Positions 23,668 through 35,488 are shown, counted from the stretch's first letter. The stretch is 64,000 nt of DNA from Cycas panzhihuaensis (GCA_023213395.1 CM041465.1:234615741-234679740); one strand, 5' to 3'. Translations and numbers: made by a program. The notes: generated by a model not told the origin, from the sequence alone.

Positions 23668-23949
23668 TAAGGCGTCGCTACTCAGAAGCATGGTACGATG
23701 GTGAATGCTAGCAATAAAACTATCAGTAGCACATATGTATATATATATATAAATCATGGTTATAACAAGAGTCAAGGGTGCCAAAAAGTGTCATGGTAGA
23801 ATGCATGGATATAAGGACAGAGGTGGAGATGACATAAGGGCTACCTATGTACCACCTGGGGATCGATTCGAAGCTAAGAAGGATGAGGGGGCTACCCCCA
23901 TCGTAAAAAAATGCAAAGAGAAGTGCATGATGATGTTAGGTGAATGAGT

Positions 23950-24671
23950 AAACCTGGTAGTCACCATAGTTTAACCTCATTAGCAACTGGCTATCGAAGG
24001 TATGAACGGATTGTAAAGTGATTTTTATGATGGCCTGAGACTTGGGTGACAGAGTAACTGGGTAAGTCTTAGGGATTGTCAATAAGAAGAAGAAGGTGGC
24101 GCTCAAGGATGAGGTGAATGAGGCCATTCGCCTTAGTGTTGAGGGCCCAAGGGATGTGTCAGATGTCGATCGACTAGAAATTAGCCAGCAAGGATCTCGC
24201 AGTTGAATCAAGGGCTCTCAAGTGAGAGCATCGCACTTGGTAAACCTGGGTGAGATGGGACACCACCACTTGGGAGTCCTAAAGAAGAAAAATAGATTCA
24301 TGATGGAAATAGAGTGCATTAGTGAGGGCTTCGATAATGGCCATGTACTCGGCTTCGTTATTGGTGGCCTTAAGGAGAAAGATTTTGGAACGCAGAAAAT
24401 CATGCCCAAAAGGGCTGCGAAGAATCCATGTAGTGGTAGAAGATCCAGGATTACCGCAGCTTTTACCATCGATAAAGATGAAGAGAGTTATGGATGAGTT
24501 AAGAAAGTGTCTTGGTAGAGAAATATATGATAATATACGAGTTGAGGCAAAAGAGGCTTGTATGGCAAGCAATAAATGGCCATGAAGGGTAAGAGGAGCT
24601 AGCAATGAGGCTACCCAAGGATATGAGTAGGCTATCTGACCACTAGCTGAGAGTAGGCAGCCAAAGGGCAC
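23950..24671 (-). pseudogene. Second RNase H (aRNH type) of element D
   Basis: Best copy of the extra RNase H. The frame 24671-24279 carries a lead-in of about 60 residues, then LFIFIDGKSCGNPGSST (first catalytic Asp), KATNNEAEYMAIIEAL (Glu) and HHESIFLL. A frameshift near 24280 precedes CDSQVVVSHLTQVYQ and a decayed ADxLA region near 24130. It lies between the antisense PMD gene and the PPT, on the sense strand, so it could be translated only as a late ORF or from a spliced RNA. Tat/Ogre elements are known to carry an added RNase H of this type; its place after integrase is what stands out here. Confidence 0.85.
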
Positions 24672-25028
24672 CTTGGGATGCCAAAGGTTACCTAAGAAAG
24701 CAAAGAATGACTCTGAATGGAGGGAGCATTCCCCTTAGAAACCCCAAGGGCAGGAATGGGTTGCAAAAATGAGTCCAGGACTGTGAAATGAGCCAAACAA
24801 GTATAAACTCAAGCATGTATAGGAGTGGCATACAAAACGAGGTAGGAGGGCCCTGCAAAAATGCATTGGCGAGGCACCATAAATGCATCTGAAGGAATGA
24901 GCGAAAATGAAGGCTATCGAAGCATAGCGGGAAATAGGGCCAAAATGCAAAGATGATAGGGGATGAGAAACAATCTCAATGGCTACCACAGAAGTGGGAA
25001 TGGAGAAGGTACTCGTTGAGGCCCCTGC

Positions 25029-25038
25029 CTATATAAGG
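25029..25038 (+). promoter_or_regulatory. TATA box of the antisense PMD gene in D
   Basis: CTATATAAGG within CCTGCCTATATAAGGAAAA, identical to C (15065-15074), about 160 bases before exon 1. Plus strand, antisense to D. Confidence 0.65.
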
Positions 25039-25196
25039 AAAATTGATGAAAACATAATTCATTTTCATGAGCTCTCGAACGAATCTAGAGCCCTTCCCTT
25101 ACACAGTGGAGTGCCACTTGACTTTAGAGGCACATGGAGAGAGATCTGACTGTCAGATCGAAGTTGGGAGATAGCCGTTGGGATCGCAGAGATGAG

Positions 25197-27540
25197 ATGA
25201 TGAGCACCTGACCAGACCCAGTGAGTGAATTTTTGAAACCATAATTATGACTTGAAGTTTAATATTTTTTGTAGTTTTTATATAGAGTTTTGGACCCCAT
25301 ATGGGCAAAAAACCATCTCCAGGAGTCTAAACTAGACCCAGAGAGAGGCAGGACCAGGGCATTAGGTAGACCTAGTCTTAGTGGGCCTGGCTGTGGCCTG
25401 CTAAGAAGAATTCTTTTGGTTTTTTGGGCTGGAAACCCCCTCTTTTAGGGGGGGTCATGTTCACACCACGACAAAGATTGCGGTGCCACGATCTTTGTCA
25501 TGGGGCCATGCTCACCATGGGACCCATGCCAAACTTTGCAGTACCACGAAGTTTAGCATGGTGCGAAGGTAGAATTACTAAAAAAATGAAGATGGGGGCT
25601 CAATTGCCCCCAAATATCGACTGAATGAGGCCAAGAGACAATATAGAGGATGAGGAGTGATCAGGGGTCAAGATCTAACTTGTTTCATGGTAATTTATAG
25701 ATTATGATCGCAGTGGAGAACTGTGAAAACATAGGTATGGCTATGCTCAGTTTCATAGAGATGATGTCGTAGGAGGACAGGCAGATATTATTGAGATGTG
25801 GCCTACTAAAGATCATGAAGACACCTTAGTACACATTAGATCAGAGATTACTAGTGGATATAGTGTCCCACTGGGACAGGCAGAGACATGTCTTCTACTT
25901 ACCCCAAGTAGGGGATGTATCAGTGACACCGAGAGATGTTAGGAGGATACTAAGGATATCAGCGACAAGGAGGCCGGTGACACTAGGAGCGCTGCCCAAC
26001 AATGAGGCAGCACACAGAGAGGCTGCTACGTTTTTTATAGGCTCGAATATGTGGGAGAGGTGAGGGATACCTCTCCAGAGCATGGTGATGTTGGGGGTTC
26101 CTCGAGTGAGGAAGTTAATTACATTATGCTTTATGTTATGGATATCCCAGAAATAGAACTATAGGGACATACCGGGTGGTTGGATAGACGTAGTATGCCA
26201 GTGCGAGGTAGGAGAGCAGATGGACTAGGCTACCCTCATAGCAGAGAACCTCGTTGCACAACTGGACGTCATTTGGGTAGCAGGGAGGGGCAGACTATCA
26301 TACAGTACTCTATTACAATGATGGTTTTTGGACCACTTTGGAGCAGTGGCACTGATAGGGGGACTACACCCTATTTTAGAGTGGGCCCTGATGGTGCACA
26401 GGTGGCAGACTAAGTTCATAAGACCGAGGACCAGGCTCATGCCTATCACTCAGTGGAGGCCACATCGCTAGACCTCCTCACCATGACATACTACATAGCA
26501 GCTCCATATAGAGCGGTGAGGTGGAATAGTGACGATGAGGTAGGCAGGGCACCAGTGCCCCCAGGAGATGATGAGGGCAGTGATGGAGGTGATGGGGTCG
26601 GGCCATCATGAGCTATAGGAGAGGCAGGTCTATCAGGGTCCACAGGAGGGGAGGCAGGACCGTAAGGGACTGCAGGTGGAGAGGCAGGCCCGTCAGGAGC
26701 TACAGAGGAGAGCAAAGGTCTAGTGACACAAGCCCATAGGTTATGGATCGTTAGGAGATCCAGAGAGATAACTACACCAACCAAGGAAAGGAGGGACACC
26801 CCAGTTGCTGAGGCAATGGATGAGGAGGTACCCGAAGAGGAGGAGGTACCTACAGCTAGTGAAATGTGCGAGGTAGAGGTAGTCACCCAAGTAGAGGAGC
26901 CGGCAGTTGCACCAGGTGAGATATAACCTTCTCCTGTCGTTGTTTGATTACCAGGTATATATATAGTTTGATTTTGGTTTGATATGTGTATGGAGATGTA
27001 CTGAAACATGATGTTAGATTGCAGGTATAGAAGACATCCAGAGACTGGTGGAGGTGGTAGTCTGAGAGATATTCCCCTAGGCCAACGTAGAGGGGTAGCC
27101 TCCTATCCAGGCAAGCGATGAGGCCATATCAATAGGCAGCCATGCAACAGCATTTTCCCCATTGATAAGGTTGAGAGACATATGGATTGTAGAGTCCTAG
27201 GAGCATGAGGCATATGTGGGATGACAGCAGGCAGAGCTGGATACCATCTGAGCTGAGAGGGATGCCCTAAAAAGTCAAGTACAAATACTGGAGGCTCAAG
27301 GAGGAGCTGGAGGGGATATGGAGGGCTGCATTCGGCTAACAGTGATGGAGAAGCATCTCAAAGGGATGGAGGAGAGGCTCTGTAGTATAGAGATGGATCG
27401 AGATCATATCCAGGCCCAATATGATCAACTGGTGGATGAGGTGGCATCAAGGTCGGCGCAGAGGAAGACATATACCCACACGGTGGCGACGACCCTGAGG
27501 AGGCCATGGGATGAGGAGAGCGGAGCAGGAGGCTCCTGAA
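25197..27540 (+). pseudogene. Antisense plant mobile domain gene of element D (three exons)
   Basis: Exon 1 25197-25220 is 24 nt from ATG to the donor GTGAGTG but has a TGA at codon 5. Intron 1 is 25221-25700. Exon 2 (25701-26915) reads IMIAVENCENIGMAML, then LLVDIVSHWDRQRHVFYL, PQVGDVSVTPRDVRRIL, GALPNNEAAHREAATFFIG and WFLDHFGAVALIGGLH, the PMD signature; an acidic, Gly-rich linker with GGEAGPSGT repeats follows. Intron 2 26916-27024 (GTGAGA…TTGCAG). Exon 3 begins IEDIQRLVEVVV and contains the coiled coil MEGCIRLTVMEKHLKGMEE, ending DEESGAGGS plus stop at 27538. Stops are few compared with C and E. Role unknown; PMD proteins include nuclear proteins linked to genome stability and transposon-borne forms. 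Confidence 0.75.
26607..26704 (+). repeat. 30-bp tandem repeats in the PMD linker (D)
   Basis: Three units of about 30 bp encoding GGEAGPSGT-type decapeptides. The opposite strand gives a long Pro/Ala/Ser frame (27009-26491), which is only its shadow. Confidence 0.8.
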
Positions 27541-28327
27541 GACTAAGGAGGAGTCTCAAAGGGATGTGGTCCCTAGGAGAGGGATCACATTGACCAGGAG
27601 ATGATGCCCCAGGGGCAGAGTAGCAGTAGAGTAGTATATAAGAGTTTTAGTTTTGGACAGGGGAAAGCACAGACCTCCAGGGAGTCACCATATGTAGTTA
27701 CATGATTGTACCCTCCCTTCAAGGACACCGACTTCTGATGGATGATGTACCATACTGCTTGCATGATATGACACATGATTATTTTGATGTATATAAATAG
27801 GGTGATTGATACCCTATTTAGTATATGATGATATGTATATTTCTGTTTACATGATTATGTATGTATATGAGGGTGCACAAATGCATAGGGATATGCATGA
27901 TTGCACTTTAAGCTGATTATTGTTATGAGTTATGTGTTATGATAGTTGTTTAAGTTATGCACATTTCCTTTCATGTGGGACCATATTCCTAACGGAGCAT
28001 ACACGATCACCATGAGTAGTGGCGATAGACACATGTGAGGCTAGGAGATAGGGCAGTATACATATCCATATGGGAGCATAGCGGGATATGCAAAGGAAAT
28101 GCCAATAAGAGGGGAGTGACGATACTCTAATAAGTCATCCTAATTAGGGGATGCCCAAATAGGAGGACGAGGTTCCCAAGAGAATGGGAACAAAGGTTCC
28201 ATGGAAGGAACCAAAAGAACAAGAGAGCCACCCTAAGCTACCATTCTACCTGTGGTCAAGAGGAATGGGGACAACTTAGGACTGTAGTTTAGGCTCATTT
28301 TGGAGTATGAAAGAGGTAACAAAGAGA
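27541..28327. other. 3' flank of the antisense PMD gene, end of pol (D)
   Basis: No gene recognised. Conserved with 17658-18480 in C and reversed in F (58040-58872). It contains blocks such as GTACCATACTGCTTGCATG and a block near 28240-28310 just after the pol stop. Confidence 0.6.
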
Positions 28328-28650
28328 TCATGTGTAGAATTTCTTGAGGAATTTCCTGTTAATAACTTTCTCAAATTCAAGGCCCTCTAGGGTGACGATC
28401 CTATAGGTGCCATTATCAAGACTCTCAAGAACGACAAAGGGGCCAACCCATTTGGGTCCAAATTTAGTCAAGCGGTCATGGAGATATTCCAATTTAAGGA
28501 TGTGGTCTCCATAGTAATCCCATGCAAAGACATCCCGAAACTCTTTGAACAAAAAGGAATATTCCCTTACCTCATCAGGAGAGCATTCTACCCCTACCTT
28601 AATGACCTTGCCCAGGGCTAGGACTATGTCCTCGGTCTCCCCATGCACAT
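28328..28650 (-). pseudogene. Element D pol remnant: RT N-terminus joined to integrase C-terminus
   Basis: Open frame of 106 codons: LGKVIKVGVECSPDEVRE, then EFRDVFAWDYY from the RT N-terminal extension, joined at about 28510 to GDHILKLEYLHDRLTKFG, PKWVGPFVVLESLDNGTYRI and LKKFYT from the integrase C-terminal (GPF/Y-type) module. Everything between (RT palm, RNase H, integrase zinc finger and DDE core, present in A at 40195-42350) is missing, and the join keeps the frame open. A frameshift near 28640 separates it from the spacer upstream. Confidence 0.85.
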
Positions 28651-29440
28651 GGTATTCCCCTCCTTGAAATGGAGAGGGGCAAGGTCAACATGAACAAATG
28701 GAACAGGGGATGGAATTGGGTTAGCGAGTGTGGACCCAATTACCAAGACTTTCTGGTGGCCAAGCCTATGGTGACCAGAAGGAAAGTTGGGTGCGAAGCC
28801 CACTAAGTTCTCAAGTAGAGCCTCATCATCTTCAAAGTAATCTACTATGTGGATGACCTTACTTTGAATAGATGAGGTGCTGGAGGAAGTGGGATCAACT
28901 GAGCTATGATGGTTAGTAGGTTGCCCAACATCCCCAAAAGACTCTAAGGGAGAGTCAGGAAGGGGCTCCTCACAAGGAGCAAAAGGAAGTTCCTCAAGGC
29001 CATCACCTGCAGGGGGTGATAGAGAGGAAGAATCAAGGACCTGTAGGTCAATGCGTGCAATGGTATATGACACAAGGGGATAATAAGAGGAGTTCTAGGT
29101 TGGGACCTATAATAGAGAGGGTACCTCCTACTAGTGTGGAGGAAGGAGACAGGGTGAGGAAAGTCCTCATCCTCACCATAGGACTCATTGTTACTAAACA
29201 AGACAAGGTACTGATAGCTCCCGACACCAATAGGAGCAAAGCAAGTAAGGCTAGAGGAAGAAGACACGGGATCTTCTTCAAGATGGGATGAATCAGGTAT
29301 GTCAATGGAGCAAGCTGAGGCATGAGTAGAGGGGCCTTTGTCCCCCTTTATATGACCATAGCTTACTTGGTTGGTAGGACGAGTTTGTTTAACAGGTGGG
29401 CGTTCACAAGAAACAACCCTCATTCGTCCATCGTGGATAA
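28651..29440 (-). pseudogene. Element D protease-RT spacer
   Basis: Two frames: 29423-29080 continues the gag-protease frame (FAPIGVGSYQYLVLFSN near 29210), and 29073-28651 after a shift reads DYFEDDEALLENLVGFAPNF and ends at VDLAPLHFKEGN. Conserved in A and F, so it is part of the family polyprotein; no known domain. Confidence 0.7.
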
Positions 29441-30240
29441 AATTAAGTTGCCCCTAGCAAGTCAAACACATGGCTCCCATCTGATCGAGCCATGGTCGAC
29501 CTAAAAGAAGATTGTAGTCGACGTCTATGTTAAGGACTATAATGTCAGTCAGGATAGTCTTGTCCTTCAGAGTGAGCAGGATTGAAATAGATCCCAATAG
29601 AGTCTTTTCACTATCGTCGTAGCCTTGGCATCACCATGGAATGGGTTCCAAGATGGAAATGGCAAGCTCTTGCATAACGCGTAAGGGCACGGCATTAACG
29701 GAAGAATCATTGTTAACAATAGTCTTTCACAATGTACAATTTGGTGTGTCAATAGTGATGGTGAAAGGGAAGTTCTATTGGCATTCCCTTTCACAAGCGA
29801 GGGGAAGGTCTTTAGGGTCAAAGGAAATGATGGGCTCATGGCTTTGGGTAATACCCAAAGCATGAATAGGTGTGTCACCTAACCCTAAAGCTTCCAAAAG
29901 GAGTGTCTGTTATTCAGGACAACTTCTCAAGACGTCTGCAATAGACATCCCGACAGCCACAGTATAAAGCTTGTCGATGATAGAAAAAGCCTTCCCCTTC
30001 ATTGTGAGTTGAGAAAGGGCTCTCCTAAAATCGTAGTGACCTGGATGAATGAGAATAGTCTTAGGAAGTAATGAAACTTTCGTAAGGGTAGGTTCCAAAA
30101 GAGGATCAGAGTGTGGAATAGAAGAAGAGGCACTGACTGCCTCTTTAGTGGCTTGAGACTGAGTTAGGGCATATAAGGGGGTGGCCTCAAGCATTTGGAT
30201 CACCTTCTTTCCCTTATTTTGGGACCACGAAGGTGAGGGA
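29441..30240 (-). pseudogene. Element D protease region
   Basis: Same frame as gag. MLEATPLYALTQSQATKEA (30197 down), VSLLPKTILIHPGHYDFRRA, IIDKLYTVAVGMSIADVLR, one stop near 29910, then VDNDSSVNAV (protease active-site loop, VDNGS in C) near 29700 and DIDVDYNLLLGRPWLDQMG near 29490-29535, the flap/C-terminal signature of Tat/Ogre proteases. Decay is light. Confidence 0.8.
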
Positions 30241-30439
30241 GTATGATGGTCGGGGGAACACGAGGAAGAAGATGAATCCCGGGTACCCTTCCCTTTACTG
30301 TGTGAAGGATGGGAATTCAGAGATCTTCCCCGGTTCCAGTTATTTTTGGGTTGAGCATTACGATCGCACTCCCCATGCTTGGGGAATGGATCCTTGTGGA
30401 CTGGTTGGTCTAGGTTGGGCCTTGAGGCCCGTTTAGGAG

Positions 30440-32520
30440 ATGAGTCACATTATAGGGCATCCCTAGGATGTTGAGCCCTACAACGTGAGTTGTCATGGAA
30501 ACACTCACCATGAATGGAACACCACTTCTTCTCAAGTGAGGAATCTGGCTTCCTTCCTTGAGATGACTGGGTATTACCACTCTTAGGGGGAGTGGCTTGA
30601 GCAGCTTGTTGGATTTATTTATTTAAAGTGGGTGATGAAGGAGCTTGCAATTTAAGTTCCTTCATCGTACATTCGAATGAATGTATAACAAAAGTCAGCG
30701 GGTCTAGAGTCTTCTTAGTTGGGTCAGAAGAAGACCTAGCAGGTTGTTGTGGTTTGATTTCTTTGGTTTGGGGTGGTGCATTACATCATTGTGAGGGCTT
30801 AAGAGGCTTCTTGAGTCTAACCTGGATCTCAATAGCTTCAAGCACTAAGGACTTTGTGATGGCAGAATAACATATGGTCGCCCCTATCTTAAGGACTTCC
30901 ACATGGACTTCAGGTTGAAGTGCATTAACGAAGAGGCCCCTCTTCAATTCCTCAGGTAAAGTAGCCTTAGTGGAATGGAGGAGGTCATGGAATTGCTGCA
31001 CAAAGTCACGATTCATCTCATTGTGGCCTTGTTTAAGTGAAAGGAGGGATTTTATTCCACTTTCAAATGGACGAGCTACATCGAAATAGTTGATGAATTC
31101 ATCCATAAGCTACTGGAATGAGAAAATGGAATGGGTAGGTAAATGATAAAACCATTTAAGGGCATCGCCTTGTAGGGATCATGGAAATAATTTCATTAGT
31201 ATGTGATCATAGGCCCAATAGTCTATGCACACCATAAAGAAACTACAAACGTGCTCTGTTGGATCCTGTGATGAAGTTCCATCGAACTTAGGAACTTCGG
31301 GGGGATGAGGCAGTAAGTTGGTTCTTAGCACCTCGATAGACAATGGTGTCAATCTATAATCCATGAAGGGATGTGCCCTCACCTGGATCATAGGATCGGC
31401 AAATGATGTAGAAGGCAATAGAGAAGGAATGGATGGGGGTGGTAAGCCCATCCCTCCTTGAGGAAATGTCCCTTGTTGGAAAGGGATTTGAGGGTAAGCA
31501 CCTTAAAAGGAAGTTGGGTTTCCTTACAATGGCGCAGCGTAAGGAGCTACACAAGATGGTGGAAAGGAAGGGTGAGGAACTGGGTTCTATCCATATGGGC
31601 CACCTGTGGGTGGCGCAATCCCATATGGATGTAACAGGTCCACCCTGTAAGCCAAAATATGGTTCCCTTTACCATAACCCCAAAGCTGAGAACTATAGCT
31701 TAGGGGTTCATAAAGAGAAGGGCCATTAGGTTGGATTTGAGTATACGTAGGAGCAGATCCCACATGACTAGTAGTAGGGGTGTTAGTAGGACCTCTAGGC
31801 CTAGTAGGAAATGCATACACCATGTTAGGAAGTGGTATGTTGGCTTGACTAGGGAAAGGTATGCTAGCCCTAAGTTGGGAGAAAGACATACCACAAGAGG
31901 GCCCTGAAGAGCTAGGACCATGATGAGGAATAGAAGGTACAATAGATGTCCTTAATATAGATGTAGAGATTGAGTGGGATGAATGTGTAGGCGTAAAGGG
32001 ATTACTTGTTGTGGGAGGTGTAGATGCAGATGAAGACAGCATGACGGGAACAGATGAAGAAGGTGCCCTGTCATGTAAGGCATCCTCAAACCATTTAGGA
32101 CGTGATTGAAGACGAGCAACATGAAAGCACTCATTAAGGGCTTCAACCACATCGGTAGGACAGGTATCCACTTGATTATAGGTGGTTGACGGGACCTCAA
32201 ATGAAGTAGACCCCTTAGGGCGCTACTCATAAGAATCACCAACTAAGTGGTGAATCTCAAGAGAAGATGGACCCTCTACTCTATGAGTAGAGGGATGGGC
32301 ATTAAGTGGGTGATGTTGATCACCCGGATAGTAAATAGGATCATCTCCCTCTTGGGTGGACCCTAGAAAAGATGTGGGGAACTCATAAGCTCCCGAAGTA
32401 AAGGTATGATAAGCCCACTCTGAAGGGTATCCTTCCATTATCGAATCAAAACTTGACGATGAAAGAAGATGATATGCAGGGTCTCCTAACAAAGGAGGTA
32501 AACTACGTAGGCAACGTAAG
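30440..32520 (-). pseudogene. gag: Element D gag, almost continuous
   Basis: One reading frame from about 32492 with only a few stops (32223, 31587 and others). N-terminal Ser/Pro-rich part (MEGYPSEWAYH, DPIYYPGDQHHP), middle Pro-rich part 32171-31587, Gag domain 31451-30786 (FMDYRLTPLSIEVLRTNLLP, VPKFDGTSSQDP, YDHILMKLFP, FINYFDVARPFESG, LFVNALQPEVHVEVLK), and zinc knuckle KKWCSIHGECFHDNSRC near 30480-30530. About 690 codons with the linker. Gag forms the capsid-like particle and binds element RNA. First in-frame Met considered is at 32492. Confidence 0.85.
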
Positions 32521-32674
32521 AAACGTCGTATACAAAACTTGCCAAAGCGTTAGAAGAGGAAAGAGAAATGCAAAGTATGTGTTGGAGGCTACCCAACAAA
32601 AGCGATAAGTGGAGAAGACCACTAGAAGGTAGTAGTACCAACAAAAGGGATAGGAACTCGCTCTGTTACTGGAA

Positions 32675-32695
32675 GGTCCCCAATATGGTTGTGAG
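32675..32695 (-). other. Primer-binding site of element D
   Basis: Directly after the 5' LTR on the minus strand: CACAACCATATTGGGGACC, matching C's TGGCGACCATACTTGGGAC apart from decay at the first bases. Confidence 0.75.
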
Positions 32696-35488
32696 TGGAT
32701 GTGCATCTACAGGATAATCACTATGCTCAATAGGAATGATGGTAGTCAACAATTGATGTTGAAAATGCAGGTAAGGACCTATAAGCAAAGAGAGTACCAC
32801 GCAGGGTGCCCGTATGCCGAAGCGCGAGTTTGGGACCTGCGAATGGCACCCAACTACCTTGTAGTAGCTTTTGGTCTGAGAGGGAAGACACATATAGGGG
32901 GCAGCCTAGATGGTCTAAAGAGGAATGTCCTCCTACCCTTAGATGGTAAGAAGGAAGAAGAGGAATTCTTGATGGGGTTTCCCTATGTCGAAGGAGAAAC
33001 AAAGATGACAAGGTGAGGGAAAAGAGCCTAAGGTGAATGTGAGTAGGCTTCCCTAGATTTATTTGGCTCAGAAAAATACAACTAAGGGAAGGGATAAGAA
33101 ATAGACAAAAGGGGAATTCTTTCCTTTCCTCTCTTTTCACTCAATAAGCAAAGTACAAAAGAAAATAAAAGGAAGTACAAGTATTTCACATGCAATCATA
33201 TAAGCTAAATGAAATACATCTATGGGGTATTTTTAGGATGGGTAGGAGAAAGAAAGAGGAATACACTTCCTACTATGCCTTTCCCTATGAAAGCAAGCAA
33301 GCATGCAATATTCTTTATGCAAGGGATGCAAGCGGCTAGTTGTTTTCTTCCTTCTTACTCTTATGTGATCTATCAGACTAAGATAATAGATTTTTATATA
33401 AAAGCAAAGAGGATGAGAAGTGACGAAAGAGGGACAAAGCGTATCTAGTGAAGCGTGGTGGTCGATGAAGGACCTCGTTCATGTGCAACGTGCACCCTCT
33501 CACCGATCGATTGATGTGTGACCAAGATTGATGCGAAGGACAGGGGCTTCCTTACCTTCCCCTTATGAAAAGTAAGTAGAATAAAAAAGAAAGCAAATGA
33601 AGTGAAGAAGAAGAAAAGAGGGTGAAGCTTACCTAGATCTGGATGTTTTTTCCCTTCACAAAATACCGCTTCAAATCTGCACACACAAGAGATTATCCCT
33701 TCCAAGAAGGGGCTGCAAGAAGGGCTATATATATATGAAAATATATGTAATGTAAATGATAAAACATTATGTTTAAATTAGAGAAATTATTGCTACAGCC
33801 AACTTCAACTTTCCTCAAGCAACCATACATATCAAGCAAGAAAAAGGGAAGGGAAGCCTCAGGATGGCAAAACCCTCCATTAGGTTCTTCACATAGCCTT
33901 TTAGCACAGCAAGTTAGGGACAAATAGCAACTTATGACAACCAACAAACACTAGAATATGTGTAGCAAGATGTTGGAGAGGTATCAAGACAACAGAGTCA
34001 CTATAGACAGTGACCCATCATGCAAAACTCACCCAAGACTCTAAAAGGATGCCAAGCAATGTTAGGGGCATGAAGAGGGCCCAATAGGGAGGCATGTAGG
34101 CCTGGAATTAGCACAACAAGGGCTGTACATGCTTATAATCTAGCGCAGGCCTAAGCTCCACCTTCTCCTAATTAACCCAAGGAAAGCATGGAGTAGGAGA
34201 AGAAAGGCTGGAAGGGGGTTGCCCTTGGGGAGTAGGTCTAAGTGGGACGGATCCCACCTTACTTCCTTTTCCCAGCCTTTGTAAGCCTTCTCCTGCTACT
34301 CTCTTGAGGAAAACCAATAGAGAAATGGTAAAAATCTGAAGATACAAGGTTAAACTCAAAGAAAACAATGTTTACTACAGCCAAATAGGAAGAAAGCAAG
34401 AAAACACACTTGAATATGAGTCTAATATGGAAATAATACTCACAAAACTTTGAAAATAGGACCTAAGGTACCTGCTGGGCTGAGTCTAGGGCAGATTTAC
34501 CCTTGCAACCAACAAAGAAGAAGAGTTCCTATAGAGTTTTGTAGGGGGGTTCCCTAAGGGCAGCCATAAGAGACACTTGTTGAGGCATATTTGAAGAGAA
34601 ACCATGCAAAACTTGCTTGAGAGTGCTTTGAGGGGAGATTCCCACCACGGAGAAGAGCCGTTGTAGGCAGATCCTAGACTAGAGCAACAAGAAACGTAGG
34701 ATTACAGATGTACCTATGGAAGGAAGGAGGAAAGAGCAGAAACTGCAGCAGTAGAAAGTCAAGTTAGAGAGCTAAGAGATGTAAAACGATGGTCCTTTTG
34801 GATTTTATACCCATATCAACCCTAATCGAGTGTTTAGGGCATGAATAGGGCTGAGTTAGGTGAGTGGCCATGTGGTAATTCTACATAAAAGGTAAGAATT
34901 TTCATGGAAGATATAAAAAACAAGTTGCAATAGCTGCACCACGGTAAACTTCGCAGTACCGCTAAGTTTGTAGCGGTGTGGGATCAGAAAGCTAGAATGG
35001 TAATAATCTGGGTTCTTGGAGCCATAAGTGCTGATGTGACAAGCCAGGGAGGGGTTGGCCCTCCTATCCAGGTGGCTAAGGACAGTCTAGAAGACATGTG
35101 AACAAGGCCAAAAGTAGTATCAAGGGTATGAATAGGTCATACCTAGAAACGTCACGATAAGGACATGAGGTCAGGGTATGAATGGGTCATACAAATCAAG
35201 TGAGGCTTAAGGTAATGTGGAGGTAGTACGAAGAGTCGTAGAGGGTCATGGAGGTGCCTACCTTATGGAAAGGTAGGTCCCGTTGGTCGTCATAGGCTCA
35301 CAATAAGAGAAACAACATGATCAAGCCAAATGGATGCAGGGTGATCATACAAATGAAACAGTCAGTCATGCAATGAAGCAATACTTCTGTCAACCTTCCT
35401 AAAGAAATAATAGAAGTGGAAAGGAAGAAGCATACCTATGCTTACCTGAGTCGACCTGTCCATATCCATTCCTGGTAGCTGGGAAACA
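32696..35488 (-). repeat. 5' LTR of element D
   Basis: 2793 bp, pairs with 20870-23652. Minus-strand TATA-like GGGTATAAAATCC near 34801-34812. Palindrome cluster near 34940-34980. The two LTRs differ by scattered, mostly transition changes and small indels; a base count would date the insertion. Confidence 0.93.
34801..34812 (-). promoter_or_regulatory. LTR promoter TATA box (D 5' LTR)
   Basis: Minus strand GGGTATAAAATCC, about 680 bases into the LTR. Also in C (GGTATAAAA at 12863-12870 and 39467-39474), and as GGGTTTAAAAACC in F near 50381-50393. A conserved position supports it as the element's own promoter. Confidence 0.65.

Larger units (their letters stand above)
20870..35488 (-). mobile_element. 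Element D: best-preserved Tat/Ogre-like retrotransposon, nested in C gag
   Basis: 14.6-kb minus-strand element with LTRs 20870-23652 (2783 bp) and 32696-35488 (2793 bp). These resemble each other far more than they resemble other copies, so it is the youngest of this family here. Gag-protease runs in one frame from about 32492 to 29080 with only a few stops. RT core, RNase H and most of integrase are deleted by a join at about 28510. The antisense PMD gene (25197-27540) and second RNase H (about 23950-24671) are present. It cannot encode its own RT or integrase and would need help from another element. Confidence 0.95.

Noticed and set aside
24222-24585. Plus-strand frames opposite aRNH in D
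   Set aside because: Shadow frames; the equivalents in B, C and E are not consistently open and show no domain.
26491-27009. 172-codon Pro/Ala/Ser-rich frame on the minus strand
   Set aside because: It is the antisense shadow of the PMD linker repeats and intron 2. The plus-strand reading has domain similarity and conserved splice sites; this one has neither.
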